Below, piece after piece: positions 23,401-35,137 of a DNA stretch of 64,000 nucleotides. Source of the DNA: Lasiosphaeris hirsuta (lineage: Eukaryota > Ascomycota > Sordariomycetes > Sordariales > Lasiosphaeriaceae); the NCBI GenBank assembly GCA_030549175.1, contig JAUKUA010000003.1, forward strand, positions 1,674,001 to 1,738,000, read 5' to 3'. A model generated the notes under the pieces. That model was given only the letters and a program-made list of their open reading frames with translations, was not told where the DNA came from and did no database searches. The first letter of the stretch is position 1; every line of letters begins with the position of its first letter. The position numbers and the translations under genes are program-made.

Positions 23401-26400
23401 CCCACGCGTGTCCTGTCGCGTTGAAACCCCGGCGTGTTGGAAATTCCACCACACGTGGGGCTTTTGCTGCGAGTCAACCATTGTCCTATCAAGCCTTTAT
23501 CTGAGAGCGCTATGCTTGAGAGCGTCTTGCCTGAGGCGGCCAACGCGTTCGTGAAACGGCTTGCAGCGTGGGGCAGCCTTGCAGTGCTCGGGGCTACTGG
23601 CTCCCAATGCATGTCCTACTGGTGGGAACACAAGCAATTGCGGATCGATGAGGAGAACGGTCACGATCACAGTGCAGAATCCAAAATCCCGCTTGCCTCG
23701 ATAGACAGGTGTGGCCCCCGTTCGCTGGAGAGGGCAAGCGTTACCAGTGCCGCTGTGAATGCGCGAAAGGTGTGACATCCATCGAGACAAGCCGTTTTGG
23801 CGGTTCAGCGTGCCTGTCCAGCCGTGATGGAGGGCCAGGTGCCAGGATCTCCGTGAATTCTGCCGAGGGAGTGCGCGCACATCGGATCAGAGCAAAAGAT
23901 CAGATGAAAAGAAAAAGAGCGCCGACCTGGTGCGCCGCGATCGTCTGCTAACCTATTTCAAGGCGCCGATGTGAGTTAGGCCAATCAAGCGTCTTCCTCA
24001 CGTGGGGCGTTCCCGAGATCCCTGCGGTCTGGCCCCTGGCGGCCCTCCCACAAATCCAGGGGTAAGGTGGGGAACGACTCTCAGGGGCAGAGAAGGCAAA
24101 TGTAGCACAGTGCGCCACCTACTGACGGCTCCTTTCGCCAGGCAATCCACCACAAAGCAACCCATCGGTCCCAAAGGGCGGGTTTCCTGGGACACGACGG
24201 CGGGCGGCGACGAGGCTTCAAACGGTCGGTGTTTGTGTTTTGTATTCTTGGTGACTTAGGAGCGAAGCGATTGGGTTCTTAGGAAACGTGAGCGCTTGCT
24301 TTTTCGGCTACTAGCATGAACCTCGGCCACCTCGAGGCCGATCGGGTCATGGTCGGGGTCGTGGTCGTGGTCGTGGTCGGGCGGCTGAGGGAACTGGTTA
24401 GGAATGGGCCAAACGCGCGCCAAAGAACAGGAAGCCGGTACAGAAGTCGGTACAGATGGTTTGGCGGAAACAAAGCGAGCCTGTCAATTCATGCTGGAAT
24501 TCTATTTCTAGCCCTTATCGACGGGGGAGACGACCTTAGTCTAGCTCTGCGCCGCGTTCCTGGGAGGCAATTTAGCGAGAGCATTCCGATGTTCCTACTT
24601 CCGGCCCCCATTCTATCAGAGGAGGTGTGATGAGAGGGGCATGGAAGTTCTTTTTGGAGCTCGTCAGGTGATTCCGGGGGTCTGTCTGACTTGTGTCTAC
24701 CAGTCGCAAATGTCGCTGTCGCAAAGGATCGTGGCAGGAAGGATTTCCTATACGCCTTTTAATCTACTGGCACACCACAGAGCCCGTTCCTCAGCACTCC
24801 ACAAATGCAAGGCATCGCAGACGGGATGGCAGCCAGAGAGTCTGGTTGTCCGAGGGTTGCTGGACTCCTGGGTTTTCGAGTTGGTTGCACCATGCAGAAA
24901 AAGGAGCAGGCTGACGCTGTTGCAGCAAGAGCTAGCGCAGGAACAGGAACAGACACACGGCAGGTTGCATACACTACTACAGCGTACAGTGTCGAGGATT
25001 TGCATGCGCGTTTCTGCAGGAACAGAGTCGCCGTTGCACAACGTGTGGCGATGCTGTGCGAGATACAACAGACCGACCAAGTTGGGGAGTCGCCTGGCAG
25101 AACTTCATGGGAGAAAGATACCGTCACCGAACACTCTGGTCAGAAGATGATGAGCCGAAACCCCCACCGTAATTGGTCGATGCAGAAGCCCATGTCTCAC
25201 CGCTGAGCGCGCAAGAGGCCGGGATTCGTTACCGGGGCGTGGAGTTGGTGCGGAAGAGAACGCCGCCAGAAGCTACGTGCTCGGCAGCAGGTGGTCGCGT
25301 TGCTCCGAAAGCGTGACAGCCTGAGGCCTGAGAAAAGGGCGCCTGAACAGCCGAAGAGAGTCGGTGTGGATTGGTGCGCAGATCGCCTGCAGAGCACCAC
25401 CACACACTGTGCAGCTTTTCGGCGTTGGACAGGTGTGGGTTGGACTTGGCGCTGTTCCCCCTTTTCTGGTGCGCGCAGTGCCACCCCCATTGGTGGGGGG
25501 ACAGGACAGAGAGGGCCACAATTGGTTCCAGAGTGCGCCGGGGAAGTCTGCAGTGAACGTCTTGTTGGACTCGGAAATAGGAGCAATGCATGGAAGCTGG
25601 GGCTGAGACTGTCGAGTGTCTATTGAAGCTGCTCGACGCCGGCAGAACCACCATCGACTCGTAAATCCCGAGCACAACAACAATAACAACAGATGGTCAG
25701 GCGTTATGGCGGTCAAGGTAGGGGCACTCTGGAGACTGATCTACCCTGGAGACATGGCCAGCGGATGGTGCTACTAGTTCACGATAGCGATCCGTATCGG
25801 TCGGTATCGGTGTGTCGTGACCAGCGCTAGAATCGGATGCAGTCAAGCGTTGACAGTCGAGAGTCAGAGGATGCTGGGGGAGTGCTGGGATGGTGGCCGT
25901 TGAAAGCCGCGGGTCCCTCTGGCCGCCGCATCGGGGAACCTAGGGCGGATCCGCTGACCTACGTAACGGAACCCGAGGCAGGGAGACATGGGGGAATTGG
26001 AGCTGTCAAGTTGTGCTGTGGAGAGGTTACGGTCGCGCTGTGTCATGAGTTGCTGGAGAGAGGAGCTGGGCCGGACAGAAGAGGCGAGTAGGCGAGGGAT
26101 GACCTAGGAGGTAGTGAGAACAGACGCCCGCTGCATAACATCTATCGCGCGGCATAGCAGTGGCAGCTGCAGCCAAAAGGCCCAGGTGCTGAGGGTTGCT
26201 GCAGGACCGAATGGAACTCAATGCTAGGTAGCAAAGACAACACAGCGCGTGCATACGAACGCAAAGCCAGGAGATAGACAGAGCGTGTTCTCGGCGATGG
26301 GCGATGGAGGGTGTCGAGGGATGCCGTGCTTGAATTCGTCGCTGGAGAAGTCTTCCAAGCTTTTCCAAAATTCCATTCCAAAATCGAAGAAATGGAAGCT

Positions 26401-27818
26401 GTGGGCGGAAAGACAAAGCGAGCCTCCAGTCGTCGTTGTCCAAGCCCACAGTACCTCTCGGGCGACTGGGGTAAAACACACTGTGCTGGAGAAGCAAGCC
26501 CCTTTCCCTCTCTCGTCTTCGGGTCAAGTCTCCACAGAAAAAAAAACCACAGCGGCTAGCCTTTTTTGGCCAATTCGTGCAGCAGCGCCGGTAGACTTGG
26601 TGGCTCGATTGGCCCCTGCCTCTCTGAGCGCACTCTTTGGGTCTGGTCTTGAGAGGGCACCGCCTCGTCGCACTTTGTTTCAGTGTTTTGCATGATGGCG
26701 TTGGTCGGTCAGGGGACCAGGTTGGAGACATCTGCACGTCCAGGACCTGGAGCTGTTTGTCAGATAAGCTGCCCGCCCAGGTCAGCCAGCTCGTGGAAGG
26801 AGTTACAAAGTCTTTCTTACGAGCCTGGTGAGGCGGATGGTGGTTGCGACAGGCGCGAGCGCGTCGAAGGATGGTAATCCATTGGAAGTATAGATACCTG
26901 CCATTCGCTGTCAGTCACGTCCTCGATTGTCTGTGCTTCGCTGCGAGGCCCCAAAAGGCTGCAAAAGCTTTGCGGGTTGGGCTTGGGATGGCTTCAGACT
27001 TCCATAGCACGACTGCAGTGAGCTGACTGGATGGCGCCCAGATGGGCAGGTGCGGGCATGGCGTCCTCTCTCCTGACACTGTGTGTGGCTCGAAGAAATG
27101 GAAGCAGGGCTCCCCCCGCTGCTCTCAGGCGGTGGAGGCTGCTTGTCGCTGGCTCTGCCAGCCCAGGCGCCTGACGGGGAGGCTTGTCCAGGCTTGCAGG
27201 GTGCGACCCGCCTGACCCGCCTAGTGTGGGAGCCGCCCTTCGCCGGAGGACCCACCACGCCCGTTCCTCGCTCTCTTTGCTTTTCCCTCATGAACCCCCC
27301 CCCCCCATGCCCTCGCCGCTCTCGTTTTTTTCCCCAGTCTTTCTTTTCATCCCCATCTCGTCACCTCCATCGTCACGTCGGTCCTTGACCAGCTCTCCCC
27401 TTCCTTCCCCCGCTTCCTTTTTCGCTTTTCTCACCACAGTCACTCCCTTGGAAAACTATTCAGCCCAGTTCTACGGATCCCGTTCACTCCTTTACGGGTC
27501 CCATTACCTTCTTTCGGCTTGGGTTATTGCATTCACCATCAGGCAGCAATACCCCCCACATCCTCGACGCAACCTCCATTCGCAATCATTTGCGGAACTG
27601 GACGACACTCCTTACAGCTTACGATTTCCATATTGTTTTTCAATCATTCTTTCGATCATTCTTTCTCAAGCTGTTATTCAGCCGAAACGCGATAATATCT
27701 ATCTGCGGACCGCGACACCGAAACCGACGTACGACGCGACATTGGCCACTACACTAGCTAGTTCCGAGCTCGAGCACCATTTTCGCCCGACTCGAGTCGT
27801 TCTCAGTGGAGGATCTGA
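20430..27818. other. 7.4 kb gene-free block upstream of the homeobox gene
   Basis: Many short open frames exist on both strands because the DNA is GC-rich, but none resembles a known protein or shows consistent coding bias. No tRNA or rRNA was recognised. Simple sequence includes a G run at 21609-21622 and GTCGTG repeats near 24355-24380. The last 550 bases are pyrimidine-rich and probably form the promoter and long leader of the homeobox gene. Long upstream regions are common for fungal developmental regulators; non-coding transcripts could also lie here. Confidence 0.45.
27280..27818 (+). promoter_or_regulatory. pyrimidine-rich promoter/5' leader of homeobox gene
   Basis: From about 27290 the plus strand becomes rich in C and T (CTCTCGTTTTTTTCCCCAG and TTCCTTTTTCGCTTTTCTC segments), a pattern typical just before transcription starts in filamentous ascomycetes. 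About 400 bases of probable leader follow before ATG 27819. The leader has several upstream ATGs, for example at 27291, which may dampen translation. Exact start sites cannot be read from sequence. Confidence 0.4.
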
Positions 27819-29821
27819 ATGACATACGCTTTCGACGATCCATCCATCCTAATGACAGACGGACTAATGGGCCTCGAAATGGCTACCGACGTGGTGAAGG
27901 AGGAGTCAATGGCTCCAGACTCGTCTGCTTCGCCCTGCAGCAGTACCGCTGCGCTCCCGACACCCAACTCCGCCGCTCCGAGCAAAAGCAACCAAACGCC
28001 CTCGCCATCCACCACAGGATCCAACGGCCACAACTCTGCTTCAAGACGCCCTCCCCGCAAGAGCACCCTCACTCAGCAGCAGAAGAACCAGAAGAGGCAA
28101 AGGGCGACTCAGGATCAATTGACTACTCTGGAAATGGAGTTCAATAAGAACCCGACCCCTACTGCCACTGTTCGTGAGAGGATAGCGGATGAGATCAACA
28201 TGACCGAGAGGTCTGTCCAGATCTGGTTTCAGAATAGGTGAGTGCCAACGCCACTAGTCCAACCCGTGGATCAGAAGGTTCCCAGCTGACAGTGCGCAGA
28301 CGTGCCAAGATCAAGATGTTGGCAAAGAAGAGCTTGGAAACCGGCGAAGACATTGACTCAATCCCTGAATCCATGCGTCAGTATCTCGCGATGCAGGCCA
28401 TGGAGTCTGGTAAGGGCATCGGCGGGTACTTCGGCCGCACCGGTCTCCTGCCTTATGGGCACCAGAGCATGATGGGCGGGGAACAAGGCGGGCAAGGCAA
28501 AGTTTGTAAGTTGTCACTAATCAGTGAGGCTCGAGGCTACTTATTCACACACGCAGTGATACACCATCTTACTTGCCGTTCGCTTTCTATCGGCAAGTGG
28601 ACGAGGGTAGGCCAGAACACCATGGACCTGATCATCTTCTATTCGCCCGACAAATGCACGATGACCTACTACATCAATAATGATCAGGCTGGTTACAAGA
28701 TTGAATATCCATTCGCCTCGATCAAGAACATTTTTCTCAACCACGCCGAAGGAGACCACCTTGGTGGTATCACGATTGAGCTGTTGCAGCCCCCAATGTT
28801 CTTCATGGATTCGTCAGCGACATCCACCGGCTTCTTCCAAGTCGGTGATTTCACCGAAGACCAACAGGCTACCCGCGTACTGACGCACCACCTCGGCGGA
28901 ACCCCGAAGGTGTTGAGTGGTCAGCTGGCCAAGCTCGTCAGCTTGGAGGCTTTCATGCACAGGCATACGCCCGCGAACCCTATGTTTGAACAGCTCCACC
29001 CGCTATCTATGTCTGCCCCTGTCTCCCCGACTGCCAGGCCGTCATCGCAGCCCAACTTTGCGCAGCCGCATGTGGGCATGTTCCAGGAGCAGTGGGGCAT
29101 CAACCAACATAGCATGATGATGCGCGGGCCAGGCCATAAGCGACAAAGGAGCCGCAGTGTTCCGGGGCCAATTGACTTTCAAACAATGCAGCTACTACAG
29201 CAACCGCCGAGCTTCCACATCACTCAGCACGAGCATCAGGCCCATCAGAACCACGGCACGCATCTTTTCAGCCCCATCCCTCAGCAGCCTCATATGCTGG
29301 GTCCCCTTGGGCCAAACCTGCGTATCGATACCCAGGCTGGGTATGGCTCGCTGGACATGCGGCAATACCCTCTTTCCGCAACAACGGCGCCCTCGCCGTC
29401 CGAGTACTCGAGCCCGAATTTCTTCGCGTCCCAAGGACCCGACAACAATGGAATGCCCGCAGCAAGCTTCACTCCTTACAGCGGTACTTTCTCGCCGTTG
29501 GTGAACCCGAGTAATCTGGGCGTTCCACCTCCATCGATATCGCCGCTTTCCTTCAACCACCAGGACCCCGCGATTGTGGGAGAGTCTCCGCCAATGTCTA
29601 TGCCTCCCATGTGCGATGGCTCTGCGGTGTCAGATGACGGACACGGTCTCAATGACATGTACCAATCAGGCAAGCACACCATGACGTTGCCGCTCCATCC
29701 GCATTCGCCATTTGTGGAGCCGAACCAAGCCGAGCTGGAGCTCAATCAGTTCATGGATCTCAAACACTTTGACGTTGATCCTTCATCTCTATCGCCCGAA
29801 AGCGTCCATCATCAACCTTAG
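27819..29821 (+). CDS. homeodomain transcription factor (Pah1/Phx1-like)
   Basis: This gene encodes a nuclear DNA-binding regulator of about 629 residues. The three exons are 27819-28237, 28300-28505 and 28557-29821. The first intron (GTGAGT, GCGCAG) falls inside the homeodomain between WFQNR and RAK. The second, 51 bases long, has GTAAGT, CACTAATC and ACGCAG. It is in phase and could be mistaken for coding. The homeodomain spans about residues 88-147 ([17 protein letters not shown] to WFQNRRAKIKM). A conserved block follows ([20 protein letters not shown] and [18 protein letters not shown]), known from the fungal Pah1/Phx1 type of homeobox proteins. The rest is Pro/Gln/Ser-rich and likely disordered. 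Relatives control growth, conidiation or stress survival. The specific role here is not known. Confidence 0.9.
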
Positions 29822-30914
29822 AGCAACGACACATGATTTTCCGCCTTTCCCCTTGCCTTGTGGCATTGCCCAGCGTCGCGCTGGGCGAAAGCCCATAGAC
29901 GGTTCATGACATATAATATACCCATCGAGAGAATGTTATTGGCTCGACTGCTTCCGGCGTTTTAAGGGGGACCTTGTTGTATATACCAGGGAGCTTTGTG
30001 GCTACTGCCTACGCCACGGATAGCTCGTCAACATATCCAGCCACCTCCAGCTCAATTACCAAAGAGAACACCCGCCCCATCTGAGTTTTTCGTCCCATCC
30101 CATCCATCGGCCACGAATCTGCATGACGATACCTACTCTTTCATGCGTGTCTGGCACAGCGGTTTTCAGATATCCATTTCATTTTAGTTCGGCCGCTTCT
30201 TTGTTGTTCTCTTTGCGTTTCGAATGGCGATTTTCATCAGTGATATTCCGAGTGATCAGGTTCACTGCACACTCGGGGCATCTTTTAATACCTAGTTTTT
30301 ATGGCTCTTGAGCCTTTAGGATCGGCGTGGGGGGGCAGATGCCCGGGGAAAAACAAATGCCGGTTGGTTGCAGAGAAAAAGATGAATGGCGAAAGGCCCA
30401 GGAGGCTGGTTTTTTGGGGTTTTCGGAATCTAATTTCTGGGAATTGGGACATTTGGGTTTGCGGCACGGATGGTCTCCTGGGATGGAGAGTTCGGCTGGC
30501 GGCTTGCGTGCTGGAGCACGGAAGTTACGTTGAAGTCCATGAGGCCGGCGAGGGGAGACTGCTGAGCCGAGCAGTCGCTGATAGGCGGTCAGAGGTTTAG
30601 GGGACGCGCGCGCTCAACGAAGGTTGAGGGAGAGCAGGGCTAGGGAGGGACCAGCAATAGCTGGTCGCAAATGGACTTCCTGTGCTTGAAGGCGGTGGCC
30701 GCTGTGGTTGCTATTTCATGACTTCACGGCAGGATCCTAATCAATGAACAATACCACTGAACAACTCTCCTCATTGAGGCTCGCAATGCTTTGACAAGTT
30801 TCCCAGTGCAACGGTGTGAGGTTGCTCTAGTTTGAACCACCAGCTCAAGATGGGCAGCTAAAGCACAGACACCTGGTAGGGAAAGGTAGACGGCAACGGC
30901 CGTAGAGTTGGGTA

Positions 30915-30935
30915 AGGTAGGTAAGTTACCTACCT
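30915..30935. repeat. 10-bp inverted repeat with 1-base spacer
   Basis: AGGTAGGTAA and TTACCTACCT flank a single G, a perfect dyad. Similar TACCTA/TAGGTA palindromes recur elsewhere in non-coding parts of this window. Confidence 0.8.
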
Positions 30936-32715
30936 GAATAGGTGGAGCTGAAAACCGAGACAGGGGCCCGGGATTCGTCTGGCGCGCAAACACTGACCGA
31001 AGAGCCGGCCGATGCGGCACAGTGCATTGGAACATTGCTACAGCGTAACCGCCCAGGTCGCGCTTCCAAGCCGTCACGGTCACGGTCTGACCCTCGTTTG
31101 GCGGGTGGTGAGCTGACAGGCGGGCTTTGAGGGGACCATTGTATTGACTGGTTTGACTATTAATAGAGGTGGTAAAGTGCCTGTGCACCACTTTGCTTTG
31201 TGCTGGTTTAGCGAGGGTTCCAAGTTGGGTGCTATCTAAAGTATGTTGGAAGTGGGTGTTTTTTCGGTGTGTGAACTTGGTGAGGGAAGTCACTTTCTCG
31301 GGGAATTAAATAAAGGTTTGACAGTGCAGTGCGTTCTTTAATTCTGTCTCTGTGGTGGGTACGGCTGAGGGTATTCGTATATTGCCATGTTTTGGTGGAT
31401 GCTGGACTCGGACTTGAGGCAGCTTGGTTTGTGTTACGTGGGTGTGGCCGATCTATAATGACATGGAATGGTACTGTGTAGATATTTGGGTGTTTGGGTC
31501 TGGGTGTTGATGGCTAGATGGATTTAGTTTCTTATATTTCGATAGTTATGTAGGATAGAGAATGAGGATACCACGGTGCCGGCGGCCTAAAGTCCGCATT
31601 ATATATGGACCTCAATACTAAAGTTTCAATCAAGATCATAATATTTGGTCTTATGCCCAGAAACCCAGCCGATCGACGTGATCACGAGTGAGGCTCAACA
31701 TGCGACAAGCATTTCATACTCGTCATTCTCTGTAACCTAAAAAGCGTATCCAAGCCTTAATCTAAAAATCCCTTACACCCAGTGATTAGTAGGTAGGCGG
31801 TGGTGGTTTGGGTACTATGTTGATGGGACAACCCCACAGAGAACACGTCAGAGGTGTCTGGTGTCTATGAGGTTAACAAGATGACAGTCAAACTGAAACT
31901 GCTGGCTTGCGGGTCTCTTTAAGCCTCTCTGCCATAATGAAGCAAGGTAACTTACCCATAAAGAGCAATACCATCCGAAAATGAGGCATCCCAAATACAT
32001 ATTCCACCCATGTGGAAGTTCTCCAGTCCTTCACCGCAGCGTGTGCCATTCATGCCACAGGCTGGACTGAGGCAACACTCGCCACGCAGCAGACTCATCC
32101 AACGCTGCCAACATGGATACAAATAGTAGAACCCCCGCTCGTTTGATTATCCTGAACCACTACTCACTGTCGGTATGGAGTTTGCGACTTGGTACCTTCT
32201 GAGACCGGACAATATTGCACCTCGTTTCATATCGTAAGCCTGAGTGGCCTGTGGGTAGTGGTTTGACACTGCCAGGCAATACCTACGTACCTCAGATACC
32301 AAGTGACCGCCTGCTAACTTCAATATGTAAGCTTATTCTCAGCGCACTAAGACTGGGAACCATTGCAGTACTCAGCAAACTCTTTGGTTGTCGTATGCTC
32401 GTAAGCAGACAACAACCCGTGCTCAGTTGTACCTACCTACCTATATATTGGCTCCCGTCCCCTTTAACAACTATACTGTGCACCAAGTGTTCAGCAGAAT
32501 AAAGTACTGCCCGAAATCCTTTCTGGCCTAGGCTCTTCCCCATGACTCGGATGGCCCAAGCCTTGCATTGGAGAAACGAGAGCAATGAGCACAAGCCAAT
32601 CAAGACCGTACCTTAGTTGCTTAGCCAATTGAGATAATCGTAAAACTTTGAGTTTCTCGTTTTAAGTAAGTCAGTAGGCATTCAGGTTGTACCTTTTGGC
32701 AAACCAAAACGTACG

Positions 32716-32729
32716 GGTACCTAGGTACC
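32716..32729. repeat. 14-bp perfect palindrome
   Basis: GGTACCTAGGTACC is fully self-complementary. It lies in the A+T-richer gene-free stretch and shares its core with the other TACCTA-type dyads of the window. Confidence 0.8.
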
Positions 32730-32968
32730 TACTATCTTATTTATTCTATGAGAAACTTAATGGGCTCGCTGGTCTTACCATCAACGCGGGAGCACCAGCC
32801 ATTTGGATAAGTTTGCTACAGTGTATGGCTGCACACGATAGCGAAGCAGTGACATTTGTAACTTTGGCAGACCTTAGTTGTTCAAAAGGAGGTGTTTGCC
32901 ATGAACTTCAAGTTCTGTTAGTAGTAGTTATATAATTTTTTTCCAGTTTTTTTTCCTTTTTATTTTAA

Positions 32969-32969
32969 C

Positions 32970-33000
<31 letters not shown>

Positions 33001-33005
33001 AAAAA
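32969..33005. repeat. adjacent poly(C) and poly(A) runs
   Basis: A run of 22 C passes directly into a run of 15 A, then into a further A-rich piece. Pure runs of this length are unstable and hard to sequence, so the exact lengths here are doubtful. Confidence 0.85.
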
Positions 33006-34484
33006 CAAAAAAAACTATGTGATGAGTTGAGCTGTTTAGCTCACAGTAGAGAGGAAAGAAATGGTTAGAGGGGCGTTGTCATTAAATATGACTGCCTGCC
33101 TACCTAGGTATAGTACTACAGCGTGAGCCTTGTCATCATGGACTACCTGTATAGGATCGATCTCGATTTCTTGGCAACAGGTTGCAAAATTACAGAGTCG
33201 CATGCGGGCAAGCCGCTGATATCTATGTTCTTCCCTTCCTACCAGACTTGCCAGGATCATTTGTTTTCTGGAAAGGCAACCGCAAGTCTGGGAGCCATGA
33301 GATCTTATCGACGTGAATCTGCCTGGCTCCCTGGGACGGTATACGAGTATCTCGATGCGGGACTTTGCTGAGCCCTGTATTAATCGTGGTGTGTATTCCG
33401 GGTACAAAATAGATGGCTCAGGTTTGCGGGGGACATTGTTTGTTCTGTATCGGCACATAGCTGCGACTGCTACTATGCATGATGCGACGAAGCTTATTGT
33501 CGGCTTCAACTAGCCTTCGGAGTGCTGCCCAGCTAAGCTAGTGCGCGCTAGAGCATGCGAAAAGCTCGAATCGTTGGAAATGCTGGGATGGCAGATCACC
33601 GAGCTCAGGCTGTTGCGCTAGCGGGATGGCGTCACCTTAAACCTGATTGCTTTGGGCAAGGTCAATCCCTCCTAACGACGGATATCTGTTTCCTGCTCGC
33701 AGTTTGCAAAGTTGGGGGCAGGGCAAAATCGGGCCTTATCTCCCGTCAACCGGACGTTGGACCCAATGTAAGATACATCCATATACGTGAGATGCATACA
33801 GTACGTGGCCGTGTCGGCCCCTTTTTAGACGCCCGTGGCTCGGGCGACGCGTTCGACATGGCTTTTGAAGTACGATATGAGACAGCTGCAAGATGTGGCA
33901 AGAAAAAGGGGCGATTTCAGGGGATTTTGCAAATCAGATGCTGCCCCTTCTGCCCCTCAATGCTGGCTGTGCGCGCTACACGCATCTCATTACGAATCCG
34001 TGTCAGCAGAGGGCCAAGACATGATGGACGCAGCGCTGTGCCGGTCTTCGTCTGGAGTCAGCACGCAGCGGCACCGCTCCATCAGGCCATCGTTCGGCTG
34101 CTTGTCTGCGACCCGAGAAGAGTTTAGAGGTGTGACGGAACAGCAATAAAGTTGGGGGAAATCGACCGAGTGTTCTTGGCAGGCATACGATTGTACATTG
34201 TCCGGTTTTTACAAAAATCCAATCTCGACAAATCACAGCGTTCGGCTGTGCCACCTGCAAGGAGAGGGTGAGGGAAGTGAAGGAAGGAGGTAGGGGAAGG
34301 ATGGAAGGGGCCCGCTAACTCAACAGGCTGCAGAATTAAAAAAAAAACCCGGGAAGATGAAAGTGGAACCTACCAGTTACGATAGGCCCAGATGTCAGAT
34401 GGCATATGCCAAGCTGAGGGACTCCCCCCGTGGCTTGTATTCTGACACCATCAATGCCAGGGCCACTTCCTTCCAGGGCAGCGG

Positions 34485-34527
34485 GGTCCTGTGTCCTGTG
34501 TGTCCTGTGTGTCCTGTGTGTCCTGTT
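34485..34527. repeat. 9-base minisatellite (TCCTGTGTG)
   Basis: About four and a half near-perfect copies of TCCTGTGTG stand in tandem. They are non-coding and lie roughly 600 bases before the flippase start. Confidence 0.8.
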
Positions 34528-35137
34528 TGCAATTGACGGCTTCTCTGCGCCTCGGCTCTGATTGATTGCCTCTTGGTTCTTCTCTCGCGTCAAATTGAGT
34601 GCTCGTGCTGGTCCTGTTGGCCAGTCGCTCGATTTTTCTCACAGCCCAACATCTTGTCAGGTGTCCTCACGACAAGGTCTACTCCTAAGCCCCTCGCTCC
34701 CCTCGCTCCCCTCGCCCCTCCGCGGCGCGTATACACGGCACCACCACATGTATACAGCGACTACCTCCATACAAGGTACATTATCCCGACTTTGAGTGTG
34801 TGTCCAACACCCGAGCACGGGGTGGTCTGGCCCCTTCCTTTTTGGAAACAAGCTTCATGCACGCAAATATCAGCCACAATCAAGCAACTCGGCCCAGCCC
34901 AATGTCAGTCGCCGAATCCCTCCACGAACACGAATTCAGCCGCCAAGATTCATTGTCCCAAAATCCCAGACCACCACTACCCCGACGGCCTCGCTCGCAC
35001 CACACCAATTAGGACATGTTGGATTATAGTATAGAGCGCTTTGCTACAGCACACCTCGCCCGAACAACCTGCCATCACCCGTCATACCCTGACCCAGCTT
35101 GTGTCTGCGCGGCCGACCTTACCTCACGCGCACCACC

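Larger units (their letters stand above)
29822..35137. other. 5.3 kb gene-free block between homeobox and P4-ATPase genes
   Basis: No convincing coding frame is present on either strand. The middle, about 31.2-33.1 kb, is more A+T-rich than its surroundings and may be RIP-mutated or degenerate repeat DNA. Notable simple features are palindromic TACCTA-type motifs (30915-30935 and 32716-32729), a C22 run next to an A15 run (32969-33005) and a 9-base minisatellite (34485-34527). The right end is the promoter and leader of the flippase gene. Confidence 0.45.

Noticed and set aside
25229..25716. Overlapping 147-148-codon minus-strand frames
   Set aside because: Several frames are open at once in GC-rich DNA; none shows conserved motifs or codon bias.
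26027..26737. 236-codon open frame on the minus strand in the gene-free block
   Set aside because: Composition is erratic (Cys/Arg/Ser-rich with no motif), it overlaps other equally long frames, and no start context or splice pattern supports it.
30724..31293. 189-codon minus-strand frame after the homeobox gene
   Set aside because: No recognisable motif, spans a palindromic repeat, and composition is not protein-like.
33036..33509. 157-codon minus-strand frame beside the poly(C)/poly(A) tract
   Set aside because: A weak hydrophobic start but no family pattern and no splice or promoter support.
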